Shown piece by piece: positions 42,744-52,789 of a stretch of 64,000 nucleotides of DNA. A program made the position numbers and the translations under genes. Where the stretch lies: assembly GCF_000429305.1 (NCBI RefSeq), contig NZ_KE386882.1:97187-161186 (forward strand), read 5' to 3'. Positions within the stretch are counted from its first letter, which is position 1; every line of letters starts with the position of its first letter. The notes under the pieces are model-generated. The model made no database searches. It was given only the letters and a program-made list of their open reading frames with translations, and was not told where the DNA came from. The stretch is from Desulfovibrio inopinatus DSM 10711. Lineage in GTDB: Bacteria; Desulfobacterota; Desulfovibrionia; Desulfovibrionales; Desulfovibrionaceae.

Positions 42744-43511
42744 ATGAATCGCGAAAATCCATCGAACACGGCCTGTGCGCATGCCGGCTTCACCCTGATT
42801 GAAGTACTCCTGGCCGTTGCCATTTGCGCCATTGCCGTCACCGGAATCTTCACGATGGTTCAGGCCGTGCTCCACATGGCCGAACGCGTTCAGTTGACAA
42901 CTCTTTCCACGGAAATCGATCAAGCCTTTTTCGATCGTTTGGAGAACGACCTTCACAGCCTGTATATTTCCTCTTCCAACACCAACGAAGTCTTTGCTTT
43001 TTTCGGCTATGACCTGAAAGAGGAATCCAATATCGAGAAAGCCCGTGAGGATGAAGAATCAACAGACCGGGCAATTCTCGAATTCGCCTGTCTGTCTTCA
43101 TTTTCTCTTGGTCTCCATCGTGAGGGCCATCGTATTAGCCGGGTTCGCTATGTTCTCCGTGAACGCGATGACGAGACCTCAACATTTGACTTTGAAAAAA
43201 CATATCGCCTCATTCGGCTCGAATCGCCTTACGCCGACCTCGAATGGCGCTCCAAAGAAAAACGCCCTTGGATTGAAATGGAACTTTTGCCCATGGTCCG
43301 TGATGTACGTATGTCATTCAAAGAAATTGTATCAGGTGAAGAAGTTGAGGAAACAACCTGGAGCAGCCTGGAGCGAGTGAAAAAAAACAAGCCTGCCATG
43401 CCACAGATACTTCATATCGAGGTCGACCGTGTTGAAAAAAATCAGTTGGACACATTGACTCGTGTTATTGGATTTCCACGATCCGAATACACATTTCGGG
43501 AGCGGAATTGA
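42744..43511 (+). CDS. gspJ: T2SS minor pseudopilin GspJ
   Basis: 255 residues from the ATG at 42744 (AGGAG seven bases upstream). Signal AGFTLIEVLLAVAICAIAVTG with Glu5. Then LSTEIDQAFFDRLENDLHSLY, and a long beta-rich domain rich in charged residues (RVRYVLRERDDETSTFDFEK), as in GspJ tip pseudopilins. The stop overlaps the TTG start of gspK (TTGA). It is one part of a second T2SS block 26 kb from gspE-I. Confidence 0.86.
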   Translation: MNRENPSNTACAHAGFTLIEVLLAVAICAIAVTGIFTMVQAVLHMAERVQLTTLSTEIDQAFFDRLENDLHSLYISSSNTNEVFAFFGYDLKEESNIEKAREDEESTDRAILEFACLSSFSLGLHREGHRISRVRYVLRERDDETSTFDFEKTYRLIRLESPYADLEWRSKEKRPWIEMELLPMVRDVRMSFKEIVSGEEVEETTWSSLERVKKNKPAMPQILHIEVDRVEKNQLDTLTRVIGFPRSEYTFRERN

Positions 43512-44575
43512 AATCGTTTGAGACGGCGAGGGGAGCCGTTCTTGTTTTTGTTCTGCTGGTTATCGCCATGCTCTCTGCCGTAATGGTGGAAACATTGAAT
43601 CGTTTATCCGCAGATAGCGTCCTTGCATCCAACCGGGTCAACAGGGCACAAGCACGAGAGAATGCAGAAACCGCCCTTGTGCTCGCGCTCCGCACGCTTG
43701 CCGAAGATCGATATGAGACCGCAAACGACACCTTAAGTGACGATTGGAACAGCTTCCCCGATCCAGACATGCTGCAATCATTTGATATCAATACAGCAGA
43801 TATTGGGGGAACCATCACCGACGAAGGAGGCTTGATTCCTCTGAATGACATCGCAACAAGTGAAGAGATAGCCGGTGTTTTTATTCGTCTCTTGACCAAT
43901 ACGCCTTTCTCGTTGCAACAGGAGAAGGCTGAAAACCTTTGTGATGCCATTCGTGATTGGGTTGACGGCAATGATGATCCTCGTTCTGAAACGTCTCCGG
44001 CGGAAGATAATTTTTATCAATCCAGAGAATTGCCATACCATTGCAAAAACGGCACATTCGACGCGCTGGACGAATTGTTGCTTGTTCGCGGAATGACGGC
44101 CGCTCTCTATTTCGATCATAACGGCCGCCCTGGTTTACAACGATACCTGACCATTCATTCCAAAGGGAAGATCAATATCAATACGGCTCCATTACCGGTC
44201 CTGGCCGCTCTTCCTTCGGATATGGAGGGGCTTAGGGCGGAAGAATTCGCACAGGATATTGATGCGTTTCGCCGCAGCAAGCTGAATAAAGATCAACTTG
44301 ACGATACCGGCTGGTTTCGCGAGGAATTGACACGCTATGCCGATGTGGAACTTCCCGATGCGTCTTTGACCACGACGGCGGACATATTCCGCCTACGCGT
44401 TTTCGGAACCTCAGGTACAGCCAAAGCAGGTATCAATGTTGTTGTTCAACGAACGGCCAAACCCAGTTCTACAGACGAGGACAAGAAAGACGTTGTGTTC
44501 ACCATTCTTGAGAGGTGGGTCGATCCTATTCCGAAATCGCTCCAGACGTCGGCAACGTCTGACGAAACATCTTGA
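43508..44575 (+). CDS. gspK: T2SS minor pseudopilin GspK
   Basis: 355 residues beginning with a TTG that overlaps the gspJ stop by four bases. The leader ARGAVLVFVLLVIAMLSAVMVE lacks Glu5, as is normal for GspK. The large alpha domain has QQEKAENLCDAIRDWVDGNDD (calcium-binding and substrate-facing region), ELPYHCKNGTFDALDELLLVRGM and INTAPLPVLAALP, the standard GspK motifs. Its C-terminus ends in a Ser/Thr-rich tail. It caps the pseudopilus with GspI and GspJ. Confidence 0.9.
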   Translation: MKSFETARGAVLVFVLLVIAMLSAVMVETLNRLSADSVLASNRVNRAQARENAETALVLALRTLAEDRYETANDTLSDDWNSFPDPDMLQSFDINTADIGGTITDEGGLIPLNDIATSEEIAGVFIRLLTNTPFSLQQEKAENLCDAIRDWVDGNDDPRSETSPAEDNFYQSRELPYHCKNGTFDALDELLLVRGMTAALYFDHNGRPGLQRYLTIHSKGKININTAPLPVLAALPSDMEGLRAEEFAQDIDAFRRSKLNKDQLDDTGWFREELTRYADVELPDASLTTTADIFRLRVFGTSGTAKAGINVVVQRTAKPSSTDEDKKDVVFTILERWVDPIPKSLQTSATSDETS

Positions 44576-44648
44576 AAACAAGATGCATGTTTCGGGGGAT
44601 GAACTCTGCGCTGTCCCATGAAGACACTTTTTTTACGACGAGATATCC

Positions 44649-46391
44649 ATGGCAACCATTACACTCGGTCTTGAACTGGGACCAACGCATGTCCGGGCCG
44701 TGGCGCTGTCAAGCACGCTCCGCGAAACAACTCTTGCGTTTGCCGATTCACGCCCGCTCCCGAGGGAGTACGATCATGAGTTTCTGGCAGAAACGGCCGC
44801 AACACTCATTCAAAGCGCAGGTTTCGCGCCCGATGTCATCGTGGCAGGTTTGCCTCTCCGCGATGTCTTTATGCGCCGCTTCACCTTCCCATTCTCCTCA
44901 ACCAACAAAATCCGCCAAGTTCTTCCGTTCGAGCTCGAACCGACGTTGCCGTGGTCATTAGAAGATGTCGTCTATTCCTTTCAAAAAGGTCCGCACACCG
45001 AACAGGGACAACTCGTCCTGTGTGCGATTGTCCTCAAGTCCACTCTTGCTGCCTATCTTGGGGCGCTCAATGCCAAAGGAATCGATCCGGACATTATTGA
45101 CATTTCCGCTTCGGGATTGAATGCACTGGCCAAACAGCTCACCGGAGTGCTTTCCCCCACCCCGCTTTTTCTTCATATTCAACACGGAGAAACTCTTCTC
45201 CATGTTCAACGAGACATGACTCCGGTGCTTTTCCGGACGCTCCCCGCAGGGATCGACGGTCTTATTTCGGAAGACGGTTCATCAGCGATTGACATTTCCA
45301 AGGCAGGCCAACTCCATGAAAGCGAGACACTTGCTCAGGGGATTCAATTATCATTGCTTTCCGCACGCGAAGAGAAAGACGCCCCTCCTCCGGATATGGT
45401 TGTCGTGACAGGCCGTGCGGCCCTGTCGAAACCGGCCCTTCAGACGCTCTCGAGCCTCATTGAACATTCTATTGTCGTTGTCGATGGGTATCCTCCTGGC
45501 ATTGCTGCCAGCATAGACGGAATCGATCCTGCTGTTGCAGAGAATGCACTTGCGCTTGGCTTGGCGTGTCGAGGGTCTCACAAGGGAGAAGGATTTGACT
45601 TTCGGGTGGCTGAGTTCGGTCGTTTAGGAACATCTCTGAGCTGGGAAAAAGAAGCAATTATTATCGGAGCCTGCTTCGTCGTGGTGCTCCTCGCCTGGAT
45701 ATCCTCGGTTGTCGTAGACATCTCCTTGAAACGACAGCGTTTGAATACCTACAACACAGAAATTGCGGCGTCGTTCAAACGGGTATTGCCGGACCTTGGT
45801 ACTGGCTATACCGACAGACAACGGTTGAGTATTTTGCGAAATCATGTTGCCGAATTACAAAATTCAGGAGCATCCAATTCCGACGGTCCGATCAAGGTTG
45901 TAGATATGCTTGGTCGCATCAGTCGCGCCCTTCCCGAAAACATGGACGTCACCGTCGAATCACTCAACATTTCACAGCAAACCGCACGTTTGAACGCGTT
46001 AACAACGACCTTCAATGACGTGCAAGCGATCAAAAAAAATCTCATAGACAGTGGCGGTTTTGAAGACGTCGACATTCGGGATTCAAAAATCGGGGCCGGT
46101 GGTCAGGGGGTTGAATTTGTCATGGAGATGGACCTGACCAAACTCCGCACACTCTCTCCGCCTTCACCTGCTCCTGCGTCTCCCCAAAATTTGGATACTG
46201 AAGGAAGCGCTTCCTTTCCACCTTTGGATGATACCCTTCCCCCACCCAGTACCACGAAGCCAAAAACATCGTCACCATCTGGGGCTACGCGATCGTATAC
46301 ACCGGATGATTTCCCTCCTCCGTCGGGCCCCTCTGACAATGCATTCGTACCATCAACCCCGACAGCGCGTGTGGGAGGAGATACGCCGTGA
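44649..46391 (+). CDS. gspL: T2SS cytoplasmic/inner-membrane protein GspL
   Basis: 580 residues. The first 330 form an actin-like fold that binds GspE (LGLELGPTHVRAVALSS, then RQVLPFELEPTLPWSLEDVVY). One membrane segment (EAIIIGACFVVVLLAWISSVVV, about 340) is followed by a periplasmic PilN-like ferredoxin fold (KVVDMLGRISRALPENMDVTVESLNI). The last 90 residues are Pro/Ser/Thr-rich, an uncommon extension for GspL, which is usually about 400 residues. It pairs with GspM, whose GTG overlaps its stop by four bases. Confidence 0.85.
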   Translation: MATITLGLELGPTHVRAVALSSTLRETTLAFADSRPLPREYDHEFLAETAATLIQSAGFAPDVIVAGLPLRDVFMRRFTFPFSSTNKIRQVLPFELEPTLPWSLEDVVYSFQKGPHTEQGQLVLCAIVLKSTLAAYLGALNAKGIDPDIIDISASGLNALAKQLTGVLSPTPLFLHIQHGETLLHVQRDMTPVLFRTLPAGIDGLISEDGSSAIDISKAGQLHESETLAQGIQLSLLSAREEKDAPPPDMVVVTGRAALSKPALQTLSSLIEHSIVVVDGYPPGIAASIDGIDPAVAENALALGLACRGSHKGEGFDFRVAEFGRLGTSLSWEKEAIIIGACFVVVLLAWISSVVVDISLKRQRLNTYNTEIAASFKRVLPDLGTGYTDRQRLSILRNHVAELQNSGASNSDGPIKVVDMLGRISRALPENMDVTVESLNISQQTARLNALTTTFNDVQAIKKNLIDSGGFEDVDIRDSKIGAGGQGVEFVMEMDLTKLRTLSPPSPAPASPQNLDTEGSASFPPLDDTLPPPSTTKPKTSSPSGATRSYTPDDFPPPSGPSDNAFVPSTPTARVGGDTP

Positions 46392-46906
46392 AGCAACTCC
46401 ATCGCACAACGCTTTTGTACGGTCTCGCCGGTGTTGTTCTTATTCTTGGCTTTTTTGAATGGGTTGTCGCGCCAATTCACTCTTACCAGGATGACTTGGT
46501 CTCACGTATTGCGCACTCAGAAAAACAGCTCAAAGAGATTCTGAGTTTGGAACAGACCTACACCCACAATAAAGGGCTTCTCTCAAAAGAAGCCACCGAG
46601 GCCGCGTCTGAAAACTTCACCTTGTTCTCTTTTCTCGAACAGGCCGCCGATCGAACGGGAGTACGTCAACATATTGAGTCTATGCGCCAAAGCCGTGGAG
46701 CCTTATCCGAAGGCGTTGATGAAGAAAGTGTGGATATACGGTTGTCGAAAGTCCCCCTTAACACACTGGTGACCTTTCTGTACCGAGTCGAAAAAAGTTC
46801 CAACGGTGTCTATGTGAAAACGATGACCCTCCGGCCCAATTCGACGGAAGGAATGGACGGAGATCTGACCATTTCGGCTCCTGCCAAACAGGTAACGGGC
46901 CGCTGA
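46388..46906 (+). CDS. gspM: T2SS protein GspM (PilO-like)
   Basis: 172 residues starting with a GTG that overlaps the gspL stop. One N-terminal membrane helix (TLLYGLAGVVLILGFFEWVVAPI) is followed by a coiled coil (SRIAHSEKQLKEILSLEQTY) and a ferredoxin-like domain (VPLNTLVTFLYRVEKSSNGVYVKTMTLRP). It forms the periplasmic GspL-GspM dimer. End of the gspJ-K-L-M run; 18 bases beyond it the CapD-like gene ends on the other strand. Confidence 0.85.
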   Translation: MKQLHRTTLLYGLAGVVLILGFFEWVVAPIHSYQDDLVSRIAHSEKQLKEILSLEQTYTHNKGLLSKEATEAASENFTLFSFLEQAADRTGVRQHIESMRQSRGALSEGVDEESVDIRLSKVPLNTLVTFLYRVEKSSNGVYVKTMTLRPNSTEGMDGDLTISAPAKQVTGR

Positions 46907-46924
46907 CCGATCACACGAGCACTT

Positions 46925-48844
46925 CTACAACGAGCATGAGGACGGAGTATTCAGTGGAGTATACTCACCCGGCAGCATAGACATCAGCTTGCGGCGGATG
47001 CCGTCAGCATCGTAGGCCGCAGCCAAGCGTTCGAGTTCTGCAACTTCCCCTTCAAGCCAGGCTCGCATTGCCTGTTGACTCCCATGACCAAGCCAGTCGT
47101 TATCGACTTTCAGCTTCATAATTTTTTCATGCGTTGTGCTTGTCACATCTTCCCCGTGAGTAATCAGCTCCTCGTAAAGCTTCTCGCCTTCACGGAGCCC
47201 CACATAGGTAATATCAATATCTCTTCCCGGTTCTTTACCTGCAAGACGAATCAGGTCTGCAGCCATGTCGGCGATACGGACGGGACTTCCCATTTTGAGC
47301 ACAAAAATATCCCCCTCTTCCTGCATGGAACCGGCCTGAAGAATAAGCTGTGCAGCTTCGGAAATGCTCATGAAGTACCGTGTGACGTCGGGATGCGTCA
47401 CCGTGACGGGGCCACCTGAAGCTATTTGCTCCAGAAAAAGCGGCACCACCGAACCACTTGAACCAAGAACATTGCCGAAGCGAACGCCAAGATAGGACCC
47501 AACGGAAGGTTTCCATGCCTGAAGCAGAAGCTCCGTCATCCGCTTCGAGGCTCCCATGACACTGGACGGCCTGACGGCTTTATCCGTGGAGACAAGAACA
47601 AACGTTTTTATTTCGTACGTCGTGGCGGTTTGCAACAGCGACATTGTTGCCATGATATTATTGGAGACAGCCACCCACGGATTTTGCTCCAGCATAGGCA
47701 CATGCTTATATGCCGCTGCGTGAAAAACAATATCGGGACGATGGCGCGAAAAGACTCGATCTAATATCGCCCGATCCTGCACATTGGCGAGAATAGGAAC
47801 AAAGGCTTTAAACTTGTGCGTCAGGCGCAATTCGGTTTGAATCGAATAGAGATTAAATTCACTGATATCGAGCAACAAGACGCGTGCCGGATGATAGGCA
47901 ATGACTTTTCGTACAAGCTCCGAACCAATGGACCCACCGCATCCCGTGACAAGAACAGTCTTGCCTGCCAGAGATTCGCGAATCTGCTCCACTTCCAGGT
48001 TGACGGGCTCACGTCCAAGCAAATCTTCAAAGTTGACATCGCGCAAACTATCTAAGTGCACACGATTCCCAACGTGCTCCGCCACTCCTGGCAATGTTTT
48101 CAGCGTGACACCGGCTTCGTCGCAAATATTGACGATTCGACGCATCTGTGTGCCGGACGCCATCGGAATGGCAACATAGACTTCATCAAGCGGTGAGTTT
48201 TCATGAATGCGTGATAAAAGCCCAATTCCACCAAGAACAGGAACACCGTGGATGGTCCGCCCCATCTTCACAGTGTCATCATCGAGAATACCAACAATAT
48301 GGATACGGTGTTTGCGATTTTTCTGAATATCGCGCACCAAATGTTCTCCGGCCGTTCCAGTTCCGAGAATCACGACCTCTTTCCGGTTCCTTTTCGGCTT
48401 AATGAAAAACGGCTGCAATCGACCTTCTTCCTGATATTGCCGTTTCAAGTCAAAAAAGGTCCGCACTCCCACACGCAACCCTGCCGTAAACAAGAAACCT
48501 AAAAGGGCATCGAGCAAAAAAACGGTTCGCGAATACCCGTATCCCCACCAATACAGAGTCATCACCACGAGCATCATGGAAGCGATACACGTGGCACACA
48601 GCAGGTTCCAGATATCGTGGAGCCCCGTATAGCGCCACATGCCTCGATACGACTTGAATGCCCAATATAAGCAGAGCTTCACCGTAACGAACATCGGCAC
48701 AAGAGGAAGAATTTCATCGAAATGAAAAACAAAATGTCTGAAATCAAACCGTAATGACTGCGCTAACCCCAACGCCGCAACGAACAAAATTGCGTCGACA
48801 GCCATGCGCGATACGATACGGAACGGCCCGGAAAGAAAAAACAT
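46925..48844 (-). CDS. FlaA1/CapD-type membrane nucleotide-sugar dehydratase
   Basis: 639 residues. The first 135 hold four membrane segments; a CoA-binding-like Rossmann domain follows (VVILGTGTAGEHLVRDI), then the SDR domain from about 295: VLVTGCGGSIGSELVRKV, TDKAVRPSSVMGASKRMTELL (the catalytic Thr-Asp-Lys and Met-x3-Lys of 4,6-dehydratases), and VRFGNVLGSSGSVVP. Family members (WbpM, PglF, CapD) convert UDP-GlcNAc to the 4-keto-6-deoxy sugar at the inner membrane for O-antigen, capsule or glycoprotein sugars. It could feed the polysaccharide locus from 52 kb. The ATG at 48844 lacks a ribosome site. Confidence 0.93.
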   Translation of the reverse strand: MFFLSGPFRIVSRMAVDAILFVAALGLAQSLRFDFRHFVFHFDEILPLVPMFVTVKLCLYWAFKSYRGMWRYTGLHDIWNLLCATCIASMMLVVMTLYWWGYGYSRTVFLLDALLGFLFTAGLRVGVRTFFDLKRQYQEEGRLQPFFIKPKRNRKEVVILGTGTAGEHLVRDIQKNRKHRIHIVGILDDDTVKMGRTIHGVPVLGGIGLLSRIHENSPLDEVYVAIPMASGTQMRRIVNICDEAGVTLKTLPGVAEHVGNRVHLDSLRDVNFEDLLGREPVNLEVEQIRESLAGKTVLVTGCGGSIGSELVRKVIAYHPARVLLLDISEFNLYSIQTELRLTHKFKAFVPILANVQDRAILDRVFSRHRPDIVFHAAAYKHVPMLEQNPWVAVSNNIMATMSLLQTATTYEIKTFVLVSTDKAVRPSSVMGASKRMTELLLQAWKPSVGSYLGVRFGNVLGSSGSVVPLFLEQIASGGPVTVTHPDVTRYFMSISEAAQLILQAGSMQEEGDIFVLKMGSPVRIADMAADLIRLAGKEPGRDIDITYVGLREGEKLYEELITHGEDVTSTTHEKIMKLKVDNDWLGHGSQQAMRAWLEGEVAELERLAAAYDADGIRRKLMSMLPGEYTPLNTPSSCSL

Positions 48845-49338
48845 ACGCGACCAGAGTGCTCAAGTTGGTAGAGGATGGGAAGTCTTCCATGCGAACGCCA
48901 TACAACTTCACCGAATTGCAAGAGAGCCGTTCTAAGCTGGCGAACGATCAAGGTCAAGAACCGTCCGATGGACTTGTCATGATAGGAGAGATTGACGTTT
49001 ATGTCTTCTTTTCCTTGCTATAAGAAAACATCCTTATCCCTTCAAAGTACATACTTTTATTCAACTTTACACCGGCAATTTGTTTTCTATACCAGCATCC
49101 AATAACATTGGATGCCACTGTACTTAACGACATGAAATGTTTTTCACATTCCAACATATAAAAAACTTGTCTCAATTTATTATTTATGCTTTATTGTAGT
49201 TTAAGAGCAACTAAAAGAACCTAATCCGTCTTCGTTTTTTGCTCTGTGACTCTGCTCGTTCTGTAATTAATTTGAGGTCTTGTTAGTGCCTCTAAATGAT
49301 CTGACTCCTTCTTGTAACACTAAAGGGGAAAATCAGTG
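48845..49338. other. AT-rich gap upstream of the chemoreceptor gene
   Basis: No supported gene. The part from 49024 is about two-thirds A+T, matching the chemoreceptor gene that follows. No clear sigma28 or sigma70 promoter was found. Confidence 0.5.
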
Positions 49339-50955
49339 ATGAAGATCAATGTAAAATCAAAAGTACTATTTATAGCCGTATGTCTTTGTACAGCATTTTC
49401 AATTATTATGCTCTGGCAATTAGGAACACCTAAAACTACGACTGAGGCAACAACATGCATAATAGCCTTCATGATTTTCATCATAGCGCTCTATATAACC
49501 TTAAATAAAACAATATTTCATCCTCTTGAACATATTGTTGAGATTATGAGATTAATAGCATCTGGAGACACCGAGAGCAGAGTAAATTCACAGTACCAAG
49601 ACCACCTTGACTCATTAGGGCGATACATCAATACAGCCTACGACAAAACCGATAGCACAATATTTTGGTATCAGGGAATGCTGGACTCTATCCCATGGCC
49701 AATATCCGTAACAGATAATGACATGAATTGGACTTTTATAAACAAAGCCGCCATGGATGTAACAGGGGCAAAACGTGAAGATATCATTGGAAAGCAATGT
49801 AGTAACTGGGGAGCCGACATTTGTGGAACAGATCGGTGTGGAATTGCCTGTTTAAGACGTGGACAAAAAACATCTATATTTTCACAACCTGGACTTGATA
49901 TGGATTTCCAGGTCGACGCTATGTATCTCACATCAAAGGATGGCAAGCAGATTGGCCACATAGAAGTTGTCCAAGACATTACAGAAAAAAACAGAATGAG
50001 AAGAGAAGCAGAGAAAGCACTGAAAGATGGAATGCATCTTGCTGCAGATAAACTCACTTCTATTGTAGATGCGGTTTCTTCTGCAGCTGAAGAATTGTCC
50101 AATCAAGTCGACGATGCCAATGATGGTGCAGAAAAACAACGTGATCGCGCCAATGAAACAGCTACAGCCATGGAAGAAATGACTGTGACTGTTATTGAAG
50201 TAGCTAAAAATGCTTCCGATGCATCTTCAACAGCAAATCAAGCTAGAACCAAAGCGGAAGAAGGTGCAAAGATTGTTGAAAATGTAGAAGGTTTTATCAG
50301 ACAAATACACGAATCAGCCCAGCAATCTGTTGAAGATATGGGAAGTCTTGACAAGAAAGCATCTGCAACTGAAAATATTTTAAATGTTATTTCCGACATT
50401 GCCGACCAAACGAACCTACTCGCCCTCAATGCTGCCATCGAAGCTGCCAGAGCTGGTGAGGCAGGAAGAGGGTTTGCTGTTGTAGCAGATGAAGTGCGTA
50501 AACTTGCCGAAAAAACAATGGCCACAACAAAAGAAGTAGGAGAAGCAATTCAAGGCATTCAGTCTGCAGCCAAAAACAACTACAACAATGTTGAGCAGTC
50601 TGTCGTCGCAATAGGAGAGGTCACTCAACTTGCGAACAAATCAAGTGAAACTTTAGTTCAAATTGTTTCTCTCGTTGAACAAACAGCTGATAAAATAACC
50701 GTTATCGCCACAGCATCAGAACAACAATCTGCAACGAGCGAAGAGATAAACAGAAGTATCGAAACTGTTCACCAAATTGCGTCAACAACAAGTGATGCAA
50801 TGAATCAATCTACACATGCCATCAATGAACTTGTTATTCAGGCGCAAACCTTAAAAGAAGTCATTGATACCATGCAATCAGACAAAACGGTTACGAAGTC
50901 TTTTCCTAATGATCCATCAGCCCTTGCTTTAGAAGGACATGACCATAGTGACTAA
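49339..50955 (+). CDS. Methyl-accepting chemotaxis protein with Cys-rich PAS
   Basis: 538 residues from the ATG at 49339 (AGGGG eight bases upstream; a GTG precedes it). Two membrane helices ([20 protein letters not shown] and [19 protein letters not shown]) have only about 12 residues between them, so there is no periplasmic sensor. A HAMP follows, then a PAS (about 115-215) with a Cys cluster [19 protein letters not shown], seen in sulfate-reducer receptors. The signalling tip is [26 protein letters not shown], with methylatable Glu/Gln heptads. It senses internally, perhaps redox or metal through the cysteines. The gene is AT-rich compared with its neighbours. Confidence 0.93.
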   Translation: MKINVKSKVLFIAVCLCTAFSIIMLWQLGTPKTTTEATTCIIAFMIFIIALYITLNKTIFHPLEHIVEIMRLIASGDTESRVNSQYQDHLDSLGRYINTAYDKTDSTIFWYQGMLDSIPWPISVTDNDMNWTFINKAAMDVTGAKREDIIGKQCSNWGADICGTDRCGIACLRRGQKTSIFSQPGLDMDFQVDAMYLTSKDGKQIGHIEVVQDITEKNRMRREAEKALKDGMHLAADKLTSIVDAVSSAAEELSNQVDDANDGAEKQRDRANETATAMEEMTVTVIEVAKNASDASSTANQARTKAEEGAKIVENVEGFIRQIHESAQQSVEDMGSLDKKASATENILNVISDIADQTNLLALNAAIEAARAGEAGRGFAVVADEVRKLAEKTMATTKEVGEAIQGIQSAAKNNYNNVEQSVVAIGEVTQLANKSSETLVQIVSLVEQTADKITVIATASEQQSATSEEINRSIETVHQIASTTSDAMNQSTHAINELVIQAQTLKEVIDTMQSDKTVTKSFPNDPSALALEGHDHSD

Positions 50956-51961
50956 GCCTTGAAACCCTAACGAAAGGTCATATTTGATACTCTTTACCAA
51001 GAGGAGATATTTACGATGTAAAAACTATCCCCTGACATCAATTACGTGCCAATTTGACCGGATGTCGAACTAACCTCGTTGGGGGATTAAGCAAGCAGGC
51101 ATCAGAAAAAATGTAGGCTGCATGAGCACCGGCTTTCCTGTGACTCTCCACAACCCCATCCCTAAGAGACTTTATTCGCGAGAGCAAGAGCAGACGGAAC
51201 TATACCTTGTACAAGATGCCTTCTCAACCCTTTCCTTGACTTTCAGAGGCTTCGTCGCCTCTCCCATTCATCGGTGAAGTACAAGTACTTCAAAGATATA
51301 TAGCGAACAAGATTGGTTTCTACCACAAGAGAGAACAACAATGCTCCTCTCATTCATGCGATCAGGCGTAAGTAAATATTGTGATGTCACATCAGTGGTA
51401 CCATCATGCTCCTAAAAAATGCGATATATCCTCACGATGGGAATCCCATAAAAAGCACCGAAAATTAGGCGCTGGACGTTCTGAGACCAAGGGAGTACAG
51501 AAGGTTCGCATCAATTTCGCTCCACGCGAATGAAACAATGAAGGACCTTGCGCCGACAATGGGCAACGGAAGTACAAGCATAACCCGAGGGCCATCCCCC
51601 CTGACATGAGATCTCGACTCAAATCCGCAATGGAAAGAGGCCACTCTCATCAACGGAGTTATCGTTCCGATCATCCGGGGAAATTGGGGTGCCTCCATTT
51701 TCTCCCGCGAATCTTCGGCCTCAGGCCTTATGGGCGTATGAGATTTAAATAAACCACCTTTGAGTACCGCTGGTTGTATCGCACGCACAGATGAACAGGA
51801 CCCGTACATTAAAATATTGAGGCAGACAGCATCGTACGGCTGTGCATTTCAAAACTCCCCATTGCTAATACGCAAACAATTCAATACACATGCCGTCCTC
51901 AGGCTTGGATTGATGAATGCAATCCTGTGACTTTGGCAACGTACAAACTTGAGAGTTCTGC
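50956..51961. other. 1-kb stretch without an intact gene
   Basis: No frame with a normal start and protein-like composition. GAAGTAC-AA-GTACTTC (51276-51291) is a palindrome and AGAGGC/GCCTCT (6 bp, near 51245-51262) a small hairpin. Minus-strand frames around 51404-51809 are Arg/Ser/Pro-rich and match no family, as expected for a decayed or non-coding region. It might contain an eroded mobile element, which I cannot name. Confidence 0.45.
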
Positions 51962-52789
51962 ATGCCCCCTCATGATTCATGCTCCGCTTCCCCTCTTGCA
52001 TTTTTTCGTTCTCTGAAGGTGCATCGCGCTTTGATTTATAATTTGATTAAACGTGATATTATCGGCCGATATCGTGGTTCTATCATGGGGATCTTGTGGT
52101 CGTTTTTCAATCCTATTTTTATGTTGTTGGTCTATACGTTTGTGTTCAGCGTGGTGTTCAAGGCTCGTTGGAATACGGAAAGTGACTCAAAAACGGAATT
52201 TGCCTTAGTGCTGTTTGCCGCTCTCATTGTTTTCAACCTCTTTGCCGAATGTATCAACCGGGCACCACGCCTCATTCTGGAAAATGTGAACTATGTCAAA
52301 AAAGTGGTTTTTCCGTTGGAAGTGTTGGCCATTGCCGCGCTAGGCTCTGCCTTATTTCATGCGTTCGTAAGCTTACTTGTATGGATGGCCGCTTACATAG
52401 CGTTTTACGGTCTCCCTCCTGTGACCGCCCTTCTGCTCCCAGTCGTTTTCGTTCCACTCCTCCTGCTCATCCTGGGATCAAGTTGGTTACTGGCTTCTTT
52501 AGGCGTCTATTTACGTGACGTATCGCAATTTGTCGGCATATTGACGACAGTCCTCATGTTCCTCTCTCCAATATTCTACCCAACCAGTGCATTACCTGAG
52601 AATTATCGTCAGTTTCTTTATCTCAACCCATTGACGCCGGTTATTCAACACGTCCGAGATGTCTTGTATTGGGGGAAAATTCCCGATTTACAAATCTTCT
52701 CGATCTATGCACTCAGCACTATCGTGGTCGCGATCATTGGCTTTGCCTGGTTCCAGAAGACAAGAAAAGGATTTCCCGATGTCCTCTGA
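51962..52789 (+). CDS. wzm: O-antigen/capsule ABC export permease
   Basis: 275 residues with six membrane segments. LKVHRALIYNLIKRDIIGRYRGSIMGILW is the ABC-2 polysaccharide exporter opening (NLIKRDI-x-RYRGS-LG). LNPLTPVIQHVRDVLYWG near the C-terminus is another family motif. GAGAG lies six bases before the ATG. It pairs with the ATPase encoded next, whose start overlaps its end by 11 bases, and exports a lipid-linked glycan to the periplasm. Confidence 0.94.
   Translation: MPPHDSCSASPLAFFRSLKVHRALIYNLIKRDIIGRYRGSIMGILWSFFNPIFMLLVYTFVFSVVFKARWNTESDSKTEFALVLFAALIVFNLFAECINRAPRLILENVNYVKKVVFPLEVLAIAALGSALFHAFVSLLVWMAAYIAFYGLPPVTALLLPVVFVPLLLLILGSSWLLASLGVYLRDVSQFVGILTTVLMFLSPIFYPTSALPENYRQFLYLNPLTPVIQHVRDVLYWGKIPDLQIFSIYALSTIVVAIIGFAWFQKTRKGFPDVL

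Noticed and set aside
51404..51809. Minus-strand frames of 72 and 114 codons
   Set aside because: Arg/Ser/Pro-rich, overlapping each other in different frames, and without any recognised motif or ribosome site.
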